64,000 nt of DNA, taken from contig NZ_JAVIZX010000001.1 of assembly GCF_031453675.1 (NCBI RefSeq), positions 496,001 through 560,000 of the forward strand, read 5' to 3'. Source of the DNA: Paracidovorax wautersii (GTDB taxonomy: Bacteria; Pseudomonadota; Gammaproteobacteria; Burkholderiales; Burkholderiaceae_C). Within the stretch, counting starts at the first letter, position 1. Every line of letters begins with the position of its first letter. This document shows, piece after piece, positions 48,155 through 57,023 of the stretch. Position numbers and translations under genes: made by a program. The notes below the pieces were generated by a model. It was not told the DNA's origin. It did not search any database and saw nothing but the letters and a program-made list of their open reading frames with translations.

Positions 48155-48280
48155 GTGAACGAGTGTGCCGTGGTTCTCGAACGGGTGCCGTCGTGCCCGG
48201 GACTCTGCGCTGCGAAGGGCATGGCTGGACTTCGCCAGCAGACGCCGTGGAACGGGCTTCGCCCGGCCACTGGCGTCGTC

Positions 48281-48340
48281 TCCCTTCCCATCGCGCAGCG
48301 ATGAGAGAAGGGGGAAGGCGCGCAGCGCCTCAGGGGGTTG
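48281..48340. repeat. GC-rich dispersed repeat at the thiolase 3' end
   Basis: AGAAGGGGGAAGGCGCGCAG with an AGGCGC/GCGCCT hairpin and AGGGGGTTG, immediately downstream of the thiolase stop. It shares GAAGGCGCG with the insert at 42871. Relationship of the two is tentative. The rest of 48155-48280 shows nothing I can name. Confidence 0.45.
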
Positions 48341-48343
48341 TTC

Positions 48344-49543
48344 TCAAACCCTTTCGAAGATGCCCGCAGCGCCCTGCCCCATGCCCACGCACATGGTGAC
48401 CATGCCGCGCTTGAGGTTGTGGCGGCGCAGCGCATGCACGACCGTGGCGGCGCGGATGGCGCCGGTGGCACCCAGCGGGTGGCCCAGGGCGATGGCGCCA
48501 CCCATGGGATTCACCTTGGCCGGGTCCAGGCCCAGTTGCCGCACCACCGCCAGCGATTGGGCGGCAAAGGCCTCGTTCAGCTCGAACCAGTCGATGTCGT
48601 CCTGCTGCAGGCCGGCATAGCGGAGCGCGGCGGGAATGGCTTCGATGGGACCGATGCCCATGATGGACGGCGGCACGCCCTTGCTGGCGAAGCTCACGAA
48701 GCGGGCCAGCGGCGTGAGGCCGAAGCGTTTCACCGCCGCTTCGCTCGCCAGGATCAGCGCGCCCGCGCCGTCGCTGGTCTGCGAGCTGTTGCCCGCGGTG
48801 ACCGAACCGCGCGCCGCGAACACGGTCTTGAGCTTGGCAAGGCCTTCCAGGCTGGTGTCGGGCCGGGCGCCTTCGTCGAGCGTCACCGTGCGGGTCTTGG
48901 CGATGCTCTCGCCCGTTTCCAGATCGGCCGTGCGGTCGGTCACTTCGATGGGCGTGATCTCGTCGGTGAACTCGCCGGCCTGCTGCGCCTTGAGGGCACG
49001 CTGGTGCGACTGAAGGGCGAAGGCGTCCTGGTCTTCGCGGCTCACCTTCCACTGCTGCGCCACCTTCTCGGCCGTGAGGCCCATGCCGTAGGCGATGCCC
49101 ACGTCGCCGTCCTTGGCGAAGATGCTGGGCGAGAGGGACGGCGTGTTGCCCATCATGGGCACCATGCTCATGCTCTCCACGCCGGCGGCGATCATCACGT
49201 CGGCCTCGCCCACGCGGATGCGGTCGGCCGCCATCTGCACGGCCGACAGGCCGGACGCGCAGAAACGGTTGACGGTGATGCCGCCCACGCTGGTGGGCAG
49301 GCCCGCCAGCACCGCGCCGATGCGCGCCACGTTCAGGCCTTGCGCGCCCTCAGGAATGGCGCAGCCGCAGATGATGTCCTCGATGGAGGCCGGGTCCAGT
49401 CCGGGCACCTGGGCCAGCGCCGCCTTGAGGGTGGTCGCCAGCAGATCGTCCGGGCGGGTGTTGCGGAAGTAGCCGCGGTGCGACTTGCCGATGGGCGTGC
49501 GCGTGGCGGCGACGATGTAGGCGTCCTGCATTTGTTTGGCCAT
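48344..49543 (-). CDS. acetyl-CoA C-acyltransferase (thiolase)
   Basis: 399-aa degradative-type thiolase completing beta-oxidation. Catalytic cysteine in NRFCASGLSAV, His in NEAFAAQSLA, and C-terminal GGAIALGHPLGATGA and CVGMGQGAAGIFE (second catalytic Cys). ATG 49543 with AAGGAG upstream. It follows the hotdog gene by 50 bp; that gap holds GATCGATCGATCGG-like palindromic sequence that might bind the cluster's TetR regulator. Confidence 0.95.
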   Translation of the reverse strand: MAKQMQDAYIVAATRTPIGKSHRGYFRNTRPDDLLATTLKAALAQVPGLDPASIEDIICGCAIPEGAQGLNVARIGAVLAGLPTSVGGITVNRFCASGLSAVQMAADRIRVGEADVMIAAGVESMSMVPMMGNTPSLSPSIFAKDGDVGIAYGMGLTAEKVAQQWKVSREDQDAFALQSHQRALKAQQAGEFTDEITPIEVTDRTADLETGESIAKTRTVTLDEGARPDTSLEGLAKLKTVFAARGSVTAGNSSQTSDGAGALILASEAAVKRFGLTPLARFVSFASKGVPPSIMGIGPIEAIPAALRYAGLQQDDIDWFELNEAFAAQSLAVVRQLGLDPAKVNPMGGAIALGHPLGATGAIRAATVVHALRRHNLKRGMVTMCVGMGQGAAGIFERV

Positions 49544-49592
49544 GGAGAAGGCTCCTTCAGTCAATCGATCGATCGGTCTCGCGATCGGTGAG

Positions 49593-50141
49593 TCAATGGG
49601 TGGGATTCGGTTCGGTCGTTGGCTTGCCGGGGCGGTTGGACGGCACCCAGGCCCAGGTGAATTCGCACTCCACCGGCTCTGCGCCGGTTTCGTCCGTCAC
49701 CGTGACCTGGACCTGCATCTCGCCCTTGGTTTCCGCCTGCATGGCCGCGCGCTGCGCATCGGTCAGCACCGCCACGGCCCGCAGGGCGCCGTGAGCGCGC
49801 TTGCGGAAGGCCATCTTCATGTCCTTGGCCAGCGGAATGCAGTTGTCGCGCACGTTCAGTCCCACCACCATGCCGGTGGCCGTCTCGGCCAGCAGGTTCA
49901 TCGCCGAGGCATGGATGCCGCCGATATGGTTGCGCACCCGCGGCTCGTTGCGCAGGTGCACTTCCACGCGGTGGGGCGACATCTCTGTGAACTCCACGCC
50001 GGCCGTTCGCGTGAACGGCACGGCGCGGCGCAGCACCAGGTTGCGCACCCAGGGGCGCAGGAACTTCGGGAATTCGTCCACCTGCTCCAGCTGCAATTGC
50101 AGCCGGTTGGGCGCGAAGACGCTGTCCGGGGTCGTGGTCAT
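49593..50141 (-). CDS. DUF4442/hotdog-fold thioesterase-like protein
   Basis: 182-aa single hotdog-domain protein. The central helix and HIGGIHASAMNLLAETATGMVVG region is characteristic of DUF4442 and related PaaI-like thioesterases. ATG 50141 chosen; a TTG four codons upstream directly follows the fadB stop. It lies between FadB-type and thiolase genes, so an acyl-CoA hydrolase or quality-control role in beta-oxidation is inferred. Confidence 0.8.
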   Translation of the reverse strand: MTTTPDSVFAPNRLQLQLEQVDEFPKFLRPWVRNLVLRRAVPFTRTAGVEFTEMSPHRVEVHLRNEPRVRNHIGGIHASAMNLLAETATGMVVGLNVRDNCIPLAKDMKMAFRKRAHGALRAVAVLTDAQRAAMQAETKGEMQVQVTVTDETGAEPVECEFTWAWVPSNRPGKPTTEPNPTH

Positions 50142-50153
50142 GCGGGCGGCCAA

Positions 50154-52577
50154 TCAGTTGCGCAGCGGCTTGCCGGTGTTCAGCATGCCCAGGATGCGTT
50201 CCTGCGTCTTGGGATGCTGGATCAGCGCGCAGAAGGCCTTGCGCTCCAGCGCCATCAGGTACTCCTCGCTCACCAGCGCGCCGGCATCGACATCGCCGCC
50301 GCACACGATCTCGGCGATCAGTGTGGCGATGTGCTGGTCGTGGTCGCTGATGAAGCCGCCGTCGCGCATGTTCACCAGCGAGCCGCGGATGGTGGCGATG
50401 CCGCTGCGGCCCGCCACCGGGAACAGGCGCTTGTTCGGCGCGCGCCAGCCGCTGGCCGCCAGGGCCTTGGCCTCGTTCAGCGCGACGAACAGCACCTCGT
50501 CCTTGTGCGGCACGACGATGTCGCTCTCCAGCAGGTAGCCCAGCTTGCGCGATTCGAGCGCGCTGGTGCCCACCTTGGCCATCGCGGCGGCCGTGAAGCC
50601 TTCGGTCAGGAACGGCAGCAGGTCCTTGCCCGTGGAAGCCGCGGCATTCTCGGCCGCGCGGCGGGCGATATAGGTCAGCCCGCCCGCGCCGGGCACCAGC
50701 CCCACGCCCACTTCGACCAGGCCGATGTAGCTTTCCATGTGCGCGACGCGCCGGGCCGAATACACGGCCAGCTCGCAGCCACCGCCCAGCGCCATGCCGT
50801 GGATGGCCGAGATGACCGGCACCTGGGCGTAGCGCAGGCGCAGCATCAGGTTCTGCAGTTCCTGTTCCACGCTTTCGATGGCCGAGATGCCGGCCACCAC
50901 GAAGGCGGGCATGGTGGCGGCCAGGTCGGCCCCCACGCTGAAAGGGGCGTCACCGGACCAGATCACCAGGCCGTCGTATTCGCGCTCGGCGGTGTCGATG
51001 GCTTCGACCAGGCCTTCCATCACGTCGGGGCTGATCGCGTGCATCTTGCTCTTGATGCTGGCGATGAGGATCCGGCTACCGGAGGGACCTGCATCCTGGT
51101 CGAGCGTCCAGGTGCGCAGCGCATCGGACTCGGCCACCGTGGTGCCGGCCGTGCGCCAGTCAGGCAGGTTCGTTTCACCCAAGAGCCGCTCGGGGAAATG
51201 CTGGCGCTCGTACACGGGCAGTTGCCGGCGCGGCACAAACTTCGACTTCGACGCGCTCCACGAGCCTTCGGCCGTATGCACGCCACCAGCCTCGGCCACC
51301 GGCCCCTTGAAGACCCACTCGGGTAGCGGCGCCTTGCTGAGCGCCTTGCCGGCATCGATGTCCTCCTGGATCATCTTCGCCACGTCGAGCCAGCCGGCTT
51401 CCTGCCACAACTCGAACGGGCCCTGCTTCATGCCGAAGCCCCAGCGCATGGCCTGGTCCACGTCGCGCGCGTTGTCGGCGATGGTGCCCAAATGCACGGC
51501 GGCGTAATGGAAGCTGTTGCGCAGGATGGCCCAGAGGAAGCGGCCCTGCGCGCCCTCGGCGTTGCGCAGCAGTTTCAGGCGCTCGGCGGCGGGCTTCTTG
51601 AGCATGCGGCCATAGACCTCGTCGGCCTTCTGGCCGCCGGGCACGTAATCGCCTTCGGCCAGGTCGAAGCGCAGGATGTCGCGGCCCACCTTCTTGTAGA
51701 AGCCGGCCTTGGCCTTCTGGCCCAGGTGCTTCATCTCGATGAGTTTGTTCAGCACCTCGGGCGTGCCGAAGCTGCCATAGAACGGGTCGGTTTCTTCCGT
51801 CAGGTTGTCCTGCAGCGTCTTGATGACGTGGGCCATCGTGTCCAGGCCCACCACGTCGGCGGTGCGGAACGTGCCGCTGCTGGCGCGCCCCAGCTTCTTG
51901 CCCGTGAGGTCGTCCACCACATCGAAGGTCAGGCCGAAGTTCTCCACCTCCTTCATCGTCGCCAGCATGCCGGCGATGCCGACACGGTTGGCGATGAAGT
52001 TGGGCGTGTCGTGCGCACGCACCACGCCCTTGCCGAGGCCGCTGGTCACGAAGGCTTCCAGCTGATCCAGCACTTCCGGCGTGGTGGTGGGCGTGTCGAT
52101 CAGCTCCACCAGCGTCATGTAGCGCGGCGGATTGAAGAAGTGGATGCCGCAGAAGCGCGGCTTGATCGCATCGGGCAGCGCCTCGGAGAGCTTGGTGATC
52201 GACAGGCCCGAGGTGTTGCTCGCCACGATGGCGTGCTTGGCGACGAAGGGCGCGATCTTCTTGTACAGATCGAGCTTCCAGTCCATGCGCTCGGCGATGG
52301 CCTCGATGATGAGGTCGCATTCGCGCAGCTGCTCCAGATGCTCTTCGTAGTTGGCCTGACCGATCAGGGCGGCGTTCTCCGCCACGCCCAGCGGTGCGGG
52401 CTTGAGCTTCTTCAAGCCTTCGATGGCCTTGGTGACGATGCCGTTCTTCGGGCCTTCCTTGGCAGGCAGGTCGAACAGCACCACGGGCACCTTCACGTTG
52501 GCGAGGTGGGCGGCGATCTGCGCACCCATCACGCCCGCGCCGAGCACGGCGACTTTCTTCACTTGGAATCGGGACAT
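50154..52577 (-). CDS. 3-hydroxyacyl-CoA dehydrogenase/enoyl-CoA hydratase fusion, FadN-type order
   Basis: 807-aa bifunctional beta-oxidation protein with dehydrogenase first. NAD-binding GAGVMGAQIAAHLA at residues ~13-26, catalytic SNTSGLS, GIHFFNPPRYMTLVELI (His/Glu dyad), C-terminal dehydrogenase half to ~450, then a crotonase domain (~500-690) with VGADLAA and [17 protein letters not shown] and EVGVGLVPGAGG. This order is the reverse of E. coli FadB and like Bacillus FadN. It is 12 bp from the hotdog gene and probably supplied by the acyl-CoA dehydrogenase upstream. Confidence 0.93.
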   Translation of the reverse strand: MSRFQVKKVAVLGAGVMGAQIAAHLANVKVPVVLFDLPAKEGPKNGIVTKAIEGLKKLKPAPLGVAENAALIGQANYEEHLEQLRECDLIIEAIAERMDWKLDLYKKIAPFVAKHAIVASNTSGLSITKLSEALPDAIKPRFCGIHFFNPPRYMTLVELIDTPTTTPEVLDQLEAFVTSGLGKGVVRAHDTPNFIANRVGIAGMLATMKEVENFGLTFDVVDDLTGKKLGRASSGTFRTADVVGLDTMAHVIKTLQDNLTEETDPFYGSFGTPEVLNKLIEMKHLGQKAKAGFYKKVGRDILRFDLAEGDYVPGGQKADEVYGRMLKKPAAERLKLLRNAEGAQGRFLWAILRNSFHYAAVHLGTIADNARDVDQAMRWGFGMKQGPFELWQEAGWLDVAKMIQEDIDAGKALSKAPLPEWVFKGPVAEAGGVHTAEGSWSASKSKFVPRRQLPVYERQHFPERLLGETNLPDWRTAGTTVAESDALRTWTLDQDAGPSGSRILIASIKSKMHAISPDVMEGLVEAIDTAEREYDGLVIWSGDAPFSVGADLAATMPAFVVAGISAIESVEQELQNLMLRLRYAQVPVISAIHGMALGGGCELAVYSARRVAHMESYIGLVEVGVGLVPGAGGLTYIARRAAENAAASTGKDLLPFLTEGFTAAAMAKVGTSALESRKLGYLLESDIVVPHKDEVLFVALNEAKALAASGWRAPNKRLFPVAGRSGIATIRGSLVNMRDGGFISDHDQHIATLIAEIVCGGDVDAGALVSEEYLMALERKAFCALIQHPKTQERILGMLNTGKPLRN

Positions 52578-52613
52578 GGTTGGTTTCTTGTGAATGGTTG
52601 GGGGCAGCCGCTC

Positions 52614-53048
52614 TTACTGCACGCGCTGCCAGACCTGCGTGCGCCAGAAAGGCCCCAGGTAGCCGCGCACCTCCAGCTTGGCGCCGCCGTCGATGGGCGC
52701 GAAGCTGGCGCGGTATTCCTTGCCGTTCTCGGGGTCGAGGATCTTGCCGCCCTCCCACACGTCCTTGCCTTCGGCCTTCTTGCCGCCGCGGATGATCTCC
52801 AGCCCCGCGATGGGCTGGCCCTTGCGGTCGTCCGTGCATTCAGCGCACACGGCGTCGGGCTTGGTGTCCTTCTTGAGCGATTTCTCGATGCGCCCGGTGA
52901 GCGCGCCGCCTGCCTCCGACACCCGGATCTCGGCCTTGGCCTCGCCGGTCTTGTCGTCGATGCTGCGCCAGGTGCCCACAGGCGACACCTGGGCCCAGAC
53001 GGGGGCGGAAATTGCTACACAAAATATAGCTACCAGCGCTTTATTCAT
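52614..53048 (-). CDS. DUF2147-family exported protein with repeat-derived signal peptide
   Basis: 144-aa small secreted beta-barrel-like protein. The signal peptide MNKALVAIFCVAISAPVWA precedes the DUF2147 domain (VGTWRSIDDKTGEAKAEIRV ... CAEC ... GGKILDPENGKEYRA). Function unknown; the family is common in betaproteobacteria next to acyl-CoA genes. GGAG 8 bp before the ATG, the start codon and codons 1-12 all lie in a copy of the dispersed repeat (53013-53069). It separates the acyl-CoA dehydrogenase from the FadB-type gene. Confidence 0.87.
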   Translation of the reverse strand: MNKALVAIFCVAISAPVWAQVSPVGTWRSIDDKTGEAKAEIRVSEAGGALTGRIEKSLKKDTKPDAVCAECTDDRKGQPIAGLEIIRGGKKAEGKDVWEGGKILDPENGKEYRASFAPIDGGAKLEVRGYLGPFWRTQVWQRVQ

Positions 53049-53069
53049 AAGGGCTCCAGGTCAAAAATG
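53013..53069 (+). repeat. dispersed repeat, copy 8, forming a translation start and signal peptide
   Basis: TGCTACACAAAATATAGCTA with core ATAGCTACCAGCGCTT, then CATAAGGGCTCCAGGTCAAA. Read on the minus strand it supplies the Shine-Dalgarno, ATG and first 12 codons of the DUF2147 gene. Confidence 0.8.
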
Positions 53070-53101
53070 CTTGAAACGATGGGACAGTGAAGCGGCACCG
53101 G

Positions 53102-54907
53102 TCAGGCCAAGGCGGCGTCGGTGTCCATCAGCGGCTTGGCGCCGGCGCGCGCGGTGCGCATCAGCGTGGCCGTTTCGGGGAACAGCTTGGCGAAGTAGAA
53201 CCGCGCCGTCTGCAGCTTGGCGACGTAGAACGGGTCGGTGTTGCCGGCCGCGATCTCGCGCAGCGCCACCTGGGCCATGCGGGCGAACAGGTAGCCGAAC
53301 ACCAGGTGGCCGGCTACGCGCAGGTAATCGACCGCGGCAGCGCCCACTTCATCGGGGTTCTGGAAGCCCTTGAAACCGATCTCGGTGGTGAACTTGGTCA
53401 TCTGCTCACCCAGGTAGGCGATGGGGTTGATGAACTCGGCCATCTTCTCGTTCACGCCTTCTTCCTGCACCAGTTGGCCCACCAGCTTGCCCAGTTTTTT
53501 GAGCGTGGCACCGTTGTTGCCCAGCACCTTGCGGCCCAGCAGGTCCAGCGACTGGATGGTGTTGGTGCCTTCGTAGATCATGTTGATGCGGTTGTCCCGC
53601 ACGAACTGCTCCATGCCCCATTCCTTGATGAAGCCGTGGCCGCCGAAGACCTGCATGCAGGCGTTGGTGCTGATGTGGCCGTTGTCGGTGATGAAGGCCT
53701 TGACGATGGGCGTCAGCAGCGCGACCAGTTCATCGGAGTCCTTGCGCACCTTCTCGTCGGGGTGGCTGTGCGACTTGTCCAGCAGCAGCGTGCAGTAGAT
53801 CTGCAGCGCGCGCGCGCCTTCGGCATACGCCTTGGCGGTGAGCAGCATCTTGCGCACGTCGGGGTGCACGATGATCGGGTCGGCGTCCTTGTCCTTGGCC
53901 TTGGTGCCCGACAGGCTGCGCATCTGGATGCGGTCCTTGGCATAGGCCAGCGCGTTCTGGAAGGCCACTTCGGTCAGACCCAGGGACTGGTTGCCCACGC
54001 CCAGGCGGGCGGCGTTCATCATCACGAACATGGCCTGCAGGCCCTTGTGCGGCTGGCCCACCAGCGTGCCGATGGCGCCATCGATGGCAATCTGCGCCGT
54101 GGCGTTGCCGTGGATGCCCATCTTGTGCTCCAGGCCGGTGCAGTAGATGGGGTTGCGCTCGCCCAGGGAGCCGTCGGCGTTGACCTGGTACTTGGGCACC
54201 ACGAACAGGCTGATGCCCTTGCTGCCCTTGGGCGCGTCCGGCAAGCGGGCCAGCACCAGGTGCACGATGTTCTCGGTGAAATCGTGCTCGCCCGCGCTGA
54301 TGAAGATCTTGTTGCCGGTGAGCTTGTAGGTGCCCTCGGGCGCGCCGGCGACGGGCTCGGCCTTGGTGCGCAGCAGGCCCAGGTCGGTGCCGCAGTGCGG
54401 CTCGGTCAGGCACATGGTGCCGGTCCACTCGCCGCTGGTCAGCTTGGGCAGGTACAGCTTCTTCTGCTCGGGCGTGCCGTGGGCGTGCAGGGCCTCATAG
54501 GCGCCGTGCGACAGGCCGGGGTACATCGTCCACGCCTGGTTGGCGCTATTGAGCATTTCGTACAGGCACTGGTTCAGCACGAAAGGCAGGCCCTGTCCGC
54601 CGTATTCCGGGTCGCACGACAGCGCCGCCCAGCCGCCTTCGACGTACTGCGCGTAGGCGTCTTTGAAGCCCTTGGGCGTGGCCACTTCGTGCGTGGCCTT
54701 GTCCAGGGTGCAGCCCTCCTCGTCACCGCTCATGTTGAGCGGAAACGCCACGCCGGCGGCGAACTTGCCAGCCTCTTCCAGGACGGCGTTGATGGTGTCG
54801 GCATCCACCTCGGCGTGCACGGGCATGGCCTTGAACTCGTCCGTCACGTTGAACACTTCGTGCAGCACGAATTGCAGGTCGCGCAGGGGCGGCGTGTAGG
54901 TAGGCAT
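53102..54907 (-). CDS. acyl-CoA dehydrogenase (large, ~600-aa type)
   Basis: 601-aa FAD-dependent dehydrogenase for the first step of beta-oxidation. MCLTEPHCGTDLG and KIFISAGEHDFTENIVHLVLA are FAD/substrate motifs; QVFGGHGFIKEWGMEQFVRD leads to the catalytic Glu in MIYEGTN. The ~100-residue C-terminal extension is typical of the 590-600-aa DmdC/FadE-like class. ATG 54907 gives MPTYTPPLRDLQF. It is the first structural gene after the TetR regulator and probably heads the operon. Confidence 0.95.
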   Translation of the reverse strand: MPTYTPPLRDLQFVLHEVFNVTDEFKAMPVHAEVDADTINAVLEEAGKFAAGVAFPLNMSGDEEGCTLDKATHEVATPKGFKDAYAQYVEGGWAALSCDPEYGGQGLPFVLNQCLYEMLNSANQAWTMYPGLSHGAYEALHAHGTPEQKKLYLPKLTSGEWTGTMCLTEPHCGTDLGLLRTKAEPVAGAPEGTYKLTGNKIFISAGEHDFTENIVHLVLARLPDAPKGSKGISLFVVPKYQVNADGSLGERNPIYCTGLEHKMGIHGNATAQIAIDGAIGTLVGQPHKGLQAMFVMMNAARLGVGNQSLGLTEVAFQNALAYAKDRIQMRSLSGTKAKDKDADPIIVHPDVRKMLLTAKAYAEGARALQIYCTLLLDKSHSHPDEKVRKDSDELVALLTPIVKAFITDNGHISTNACMQVFGGHGFIKEWGMEQFVRDNRINMIYEGTNTIQSLDLLGRKVLGNNGATLKKLGKLVGQLVQEEGVNEKMAEFINPIAYLGEQMTKFTTEIGFKGFQNPDEVGAAAVDYLRVAGHLVFGYLFARMAQVALREIAAGNTDPFYVAKLQTARFYFAKLFPETATLMRTARAGAKPLMDTDAALA

Positions 54908-54974
54908 CGTTGGCTCCTGATGTATGAGAAGAATGGTTGGCGAAGCGGAAAAGGAAAAGGAAACGGAGGGCGAT

Positions 54975-55640
54975 TCAGCCCTGGGCCGGCACAGCGGCGC
55001 CGTAGCGGGCCAGGATGTTGTCGAAGCCGGCGTTGGCGCGGTCGATGGAGCCCGGGGTCTGCAGGAAGCGCGCCTCGTAGTGCAGCGCGAGGATGAGCCC
55101 ATGGATCTCGAACAGCATCTGCTCGGGATTCACGTCGGCGCGCAGCTCGCCCTGCTCCATGCACTGCTCGATGGCGCGCTTCATCGCGGCCAGCCAGGTG
55201 CGCACCGAGCTGGCGAGCGCATCCCGCACCGGGCCGTCGCGGTCGTCGAACTCCACGGCCCCACTGATGTAGATGCAGCCCGAGTCGATCTCGATCGAGG
55301 TCCGCTTCATCCAGTTGCCGAACAGGGCCCGCAACCGGGCCACGCCGCGCTCGGCTGCCAGCGCGGGGTAGAAGACCTCCTGCTCGAAGCGCACGTGGTA
55401 CTCGCGGACCACGGAGATCTGCAGTTCCTCGCGCGAACCGAAATGGGCGAACACGCCTGACTTGCTCATGCCCGTCACATCGGCCAGAGCGCCGATGGAC
55501 AGGCCCTCCAGCCCGATGTGGGTGGCCAGGCCGAGGGCGGCCTCGACGATGACCGCCTTGGTCTGCTGCCCCTTTTGCAGGGCACGTCCATCGCGGGCGG
55601 CGGACCGAACGGGCTTGATGAGAGTGGGTGAGGCCGGCAT
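54975..55640 (-). CDS. TetR-family regulator of the beta-oxidation cluster
   Basis: 221-aa repressor. Helix-turn-helix near residues 45-66 (LSIGALADVTGMSKSGVFAHFGS), C-terminal ligand domain of the TetR_C_6 type (EQEVFYPALAAERGVARLRALFGNWM). ATG 55640 is chosen; an ATG 12 codons upstream would overlap the operator. A perfect palindrome 15 bp before the start suggests autoregulation. Ligand is probably an acyl-CoA by context, which is inference. Confidence 0.85.
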   Translation of the reverse strand: MPASPTLIKPVRSAARDGRALQKGQQTKAVIVEAALGLATHIGLEGLSIGALADVTGMSKSGVFAHFGSREELQISVVREYHVRFEQEVFYPALAAERGVARLRALFGNWMKRTSIEIDSGCIYISGAVEFDDRDGPVRDALASSVRTWLAAMKRAIEQCMEQGELRADVNPEQMLFEIHGLILALHYEARFLQTPGSIDRANAGFDNILARYGAAVPAQG

Positions 55641-55654
55641 GGTAGAAATAAAAC

Positions 55655-55666
55655 GAACGATCGTTC
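55655..55666. promoter_or_regulatory. palindromic operator GAACGATCGTTC
   Basis: Perfect 12-bp palindrome in the AT-rich upstream region of the TetR gene. A sequence sharing its CGATCG centre (CGATCGATCG, 49566-49575) precedes the thiolase gene, so both may be bound by the same repressor. Confidence 0.6.
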
Positions 55667-55738
55667 TATTTTGCATGATTTCTCGCGCCCACCGCCAGCC
55701 CTTTACACGCCGCAGGGGCATTGGCGGGAAAACCCTAA

Positions 55739-55991
55739 GAACGTGTTTACGATCTCCTTGGGGCCGCGCAGCGGCGTTTGCGGGAGGGGATGCCAGGCGC
55801 GGTGCGCCGTGGATAGCTCAGCTATCCACCAGCAGACCGCCCGCAAAGCCACTGCCCGAAGGGTTGGAGCGGAATCGGGCGATTGAACGCCCCGGCTGCT
55901 TGCATGGGCACGAGCCCATGCGGCGCATCCGCAGCGTCCACTCATCCCGATTGCGCTCCAACGCGATCCCTGCGAGATCGCAAACACGTTC
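55739..55991. mobile_element. 253-bp MITE-like element with terminal inverted repeats
   Basis: Ends share GAACGTGTTTRCGATCTC as inverted repeats (17 of 18 identical) and are flanked by TAA at 55736-55738 and 55992-55994, a 3-bp duplication as left by IS5-group transposases. It has no transposase. Inside are two nested hairpins: outer TTTGCGGG/CCCGCAAA (55777-55784/55840-55847) around the 21-bp palindrome 55809-55829, and outer TTGGAGCGGAATCGGG/CCCGATTGCGCTCCAA (55864-55879/55946-55961, one mismatch) around GCATGGGC/GCCCATGC (55902-55921). The rest of the 55995-56276 gap shows no gene or signal. Confidence 0.8.
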
Positions 55992-56276
55992 TAAGGGCGG
56001 CGGGCGCGAAATGCACGCCCCGCAGTCTGGCGCAGCAACATGTCCGCCGAACTACGGGCCGTGGACAGGTCGCGCAAGCCGTCGGCCCTGCGTCAGCCAT
56101 CAGGGTACGCTGTCGATACGCAACAGGGTGCAGAACGTGGAACGCGGTCGGGAGCGCGTGGCCGGCACGCGTCGTCGTCGGCCCGGAAAGCCGTCGCGCG
56201 GCCTACCGAGCCCTGTGGATACCGACCGCCATGCCCACGCACAGGCGCGCAGGTCAAGGTCAGTGTGCCGTGGGCT

Positions 56277-56930
56277 TCAGAGCAGAAGACCCAGCGTCGC
56301 GTCGAGATGCTCGCTCGGCGAGCGCCGGAAACCCGAGCGGGCGTAACGCTGGAGGCGTCCGCGCAGCACATCGCACACGGCGGCCGCGCGCACCTGGGCG
56401 TCGACGGTGGGGGTGGACGAGCCGGCAGCCTCTGCGGCGGGGCGCAGGCATTGGCGCAGGCTGGCCTCGATCTTGTCGAAGAACTGGTTCATCCGCTGCT
56501 GCAGGCGCTCGTTTTCCAGCACCAGCGCGTCGCCGATCATGACGCGAACCATGCCCGGATTGCGCTCGCCGAACTGCAGCACCATGGCGGCGATGCGCGC
56601 TGCACGCTGCGCACCGTCGGCCGCGCTGCCTTGTTCCGAAATCTGGTTCACCAGCGTGAAGATGCTGTGCTCGATGAAGTCGATCAGCCCTTCGAACATC
56701 TGCGCCTTGCTGGCGAAGTGCCGGTACAGCGCCGCCTCGCTCACCGACAGGCGTGCCGCCAGTGCCGCCGTGGTGATGCGCTCGGCGCCGGGCTGCTCCA
56801 GCATGGATGCAAGGGCCTGCAGGATCTGCATGCGGCGTTCGCCGGGCTTGGGTCGCTTGCGCACCGCCGGCGCGGCATCGGCCACGGCGGCAGGCACATC
56901 GGAGTCGGGTTCGGAGCGGAGTTCAGGCAT
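56277..56930 (-). CDS. slmA: nucleoid occlusion factor SlmA
   Basis: 217-aa TetR-fold DNA-binding protein that blocks FtsZ assembly over the nucleoid. The helix-turn-helix RITTAALAARLSVSEAALYRHFASKAQMFEGLIDFIE and C-terminal LRGRLQRYARSGFRRSPSEHL are close to SlmA. ATG 56930 (MPELRSEPDSD) chosen; the first ~30 residues are disordered. No palindromic SBS site was searched for exhaustively. It lies close to argB, as in related betaproteobacteria. Confidence 0.9.
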   Translation of the reverse strand: MPELRSEPDSDVPAAVADAAPAVRKRPKPGERRMQILQALASMLEQPGAERITTAALAARLSVSEAALYRHFASKAQMFEGLIDFIEHSIFTLVNQISEQGSAADGAQRAARIAAMVLQFGERNPGMVRVMIGDALVLENERLQQRMNQFFDKIEASLRQCLRPAAEAAGSSTPTVDAQVRAAAVCDVLRGRLQRYARSGFRRSPSEHLDATLGLLL

Positions 56931-57023
56931 GGGCAACAGATGTGTGCAATTGATTCTCGCACACCGCTTCGGCACGACTTTTCGCAGCGCCGGCGGCCTA
57001 TCGGCCACCCTCCCCGGATCTGT

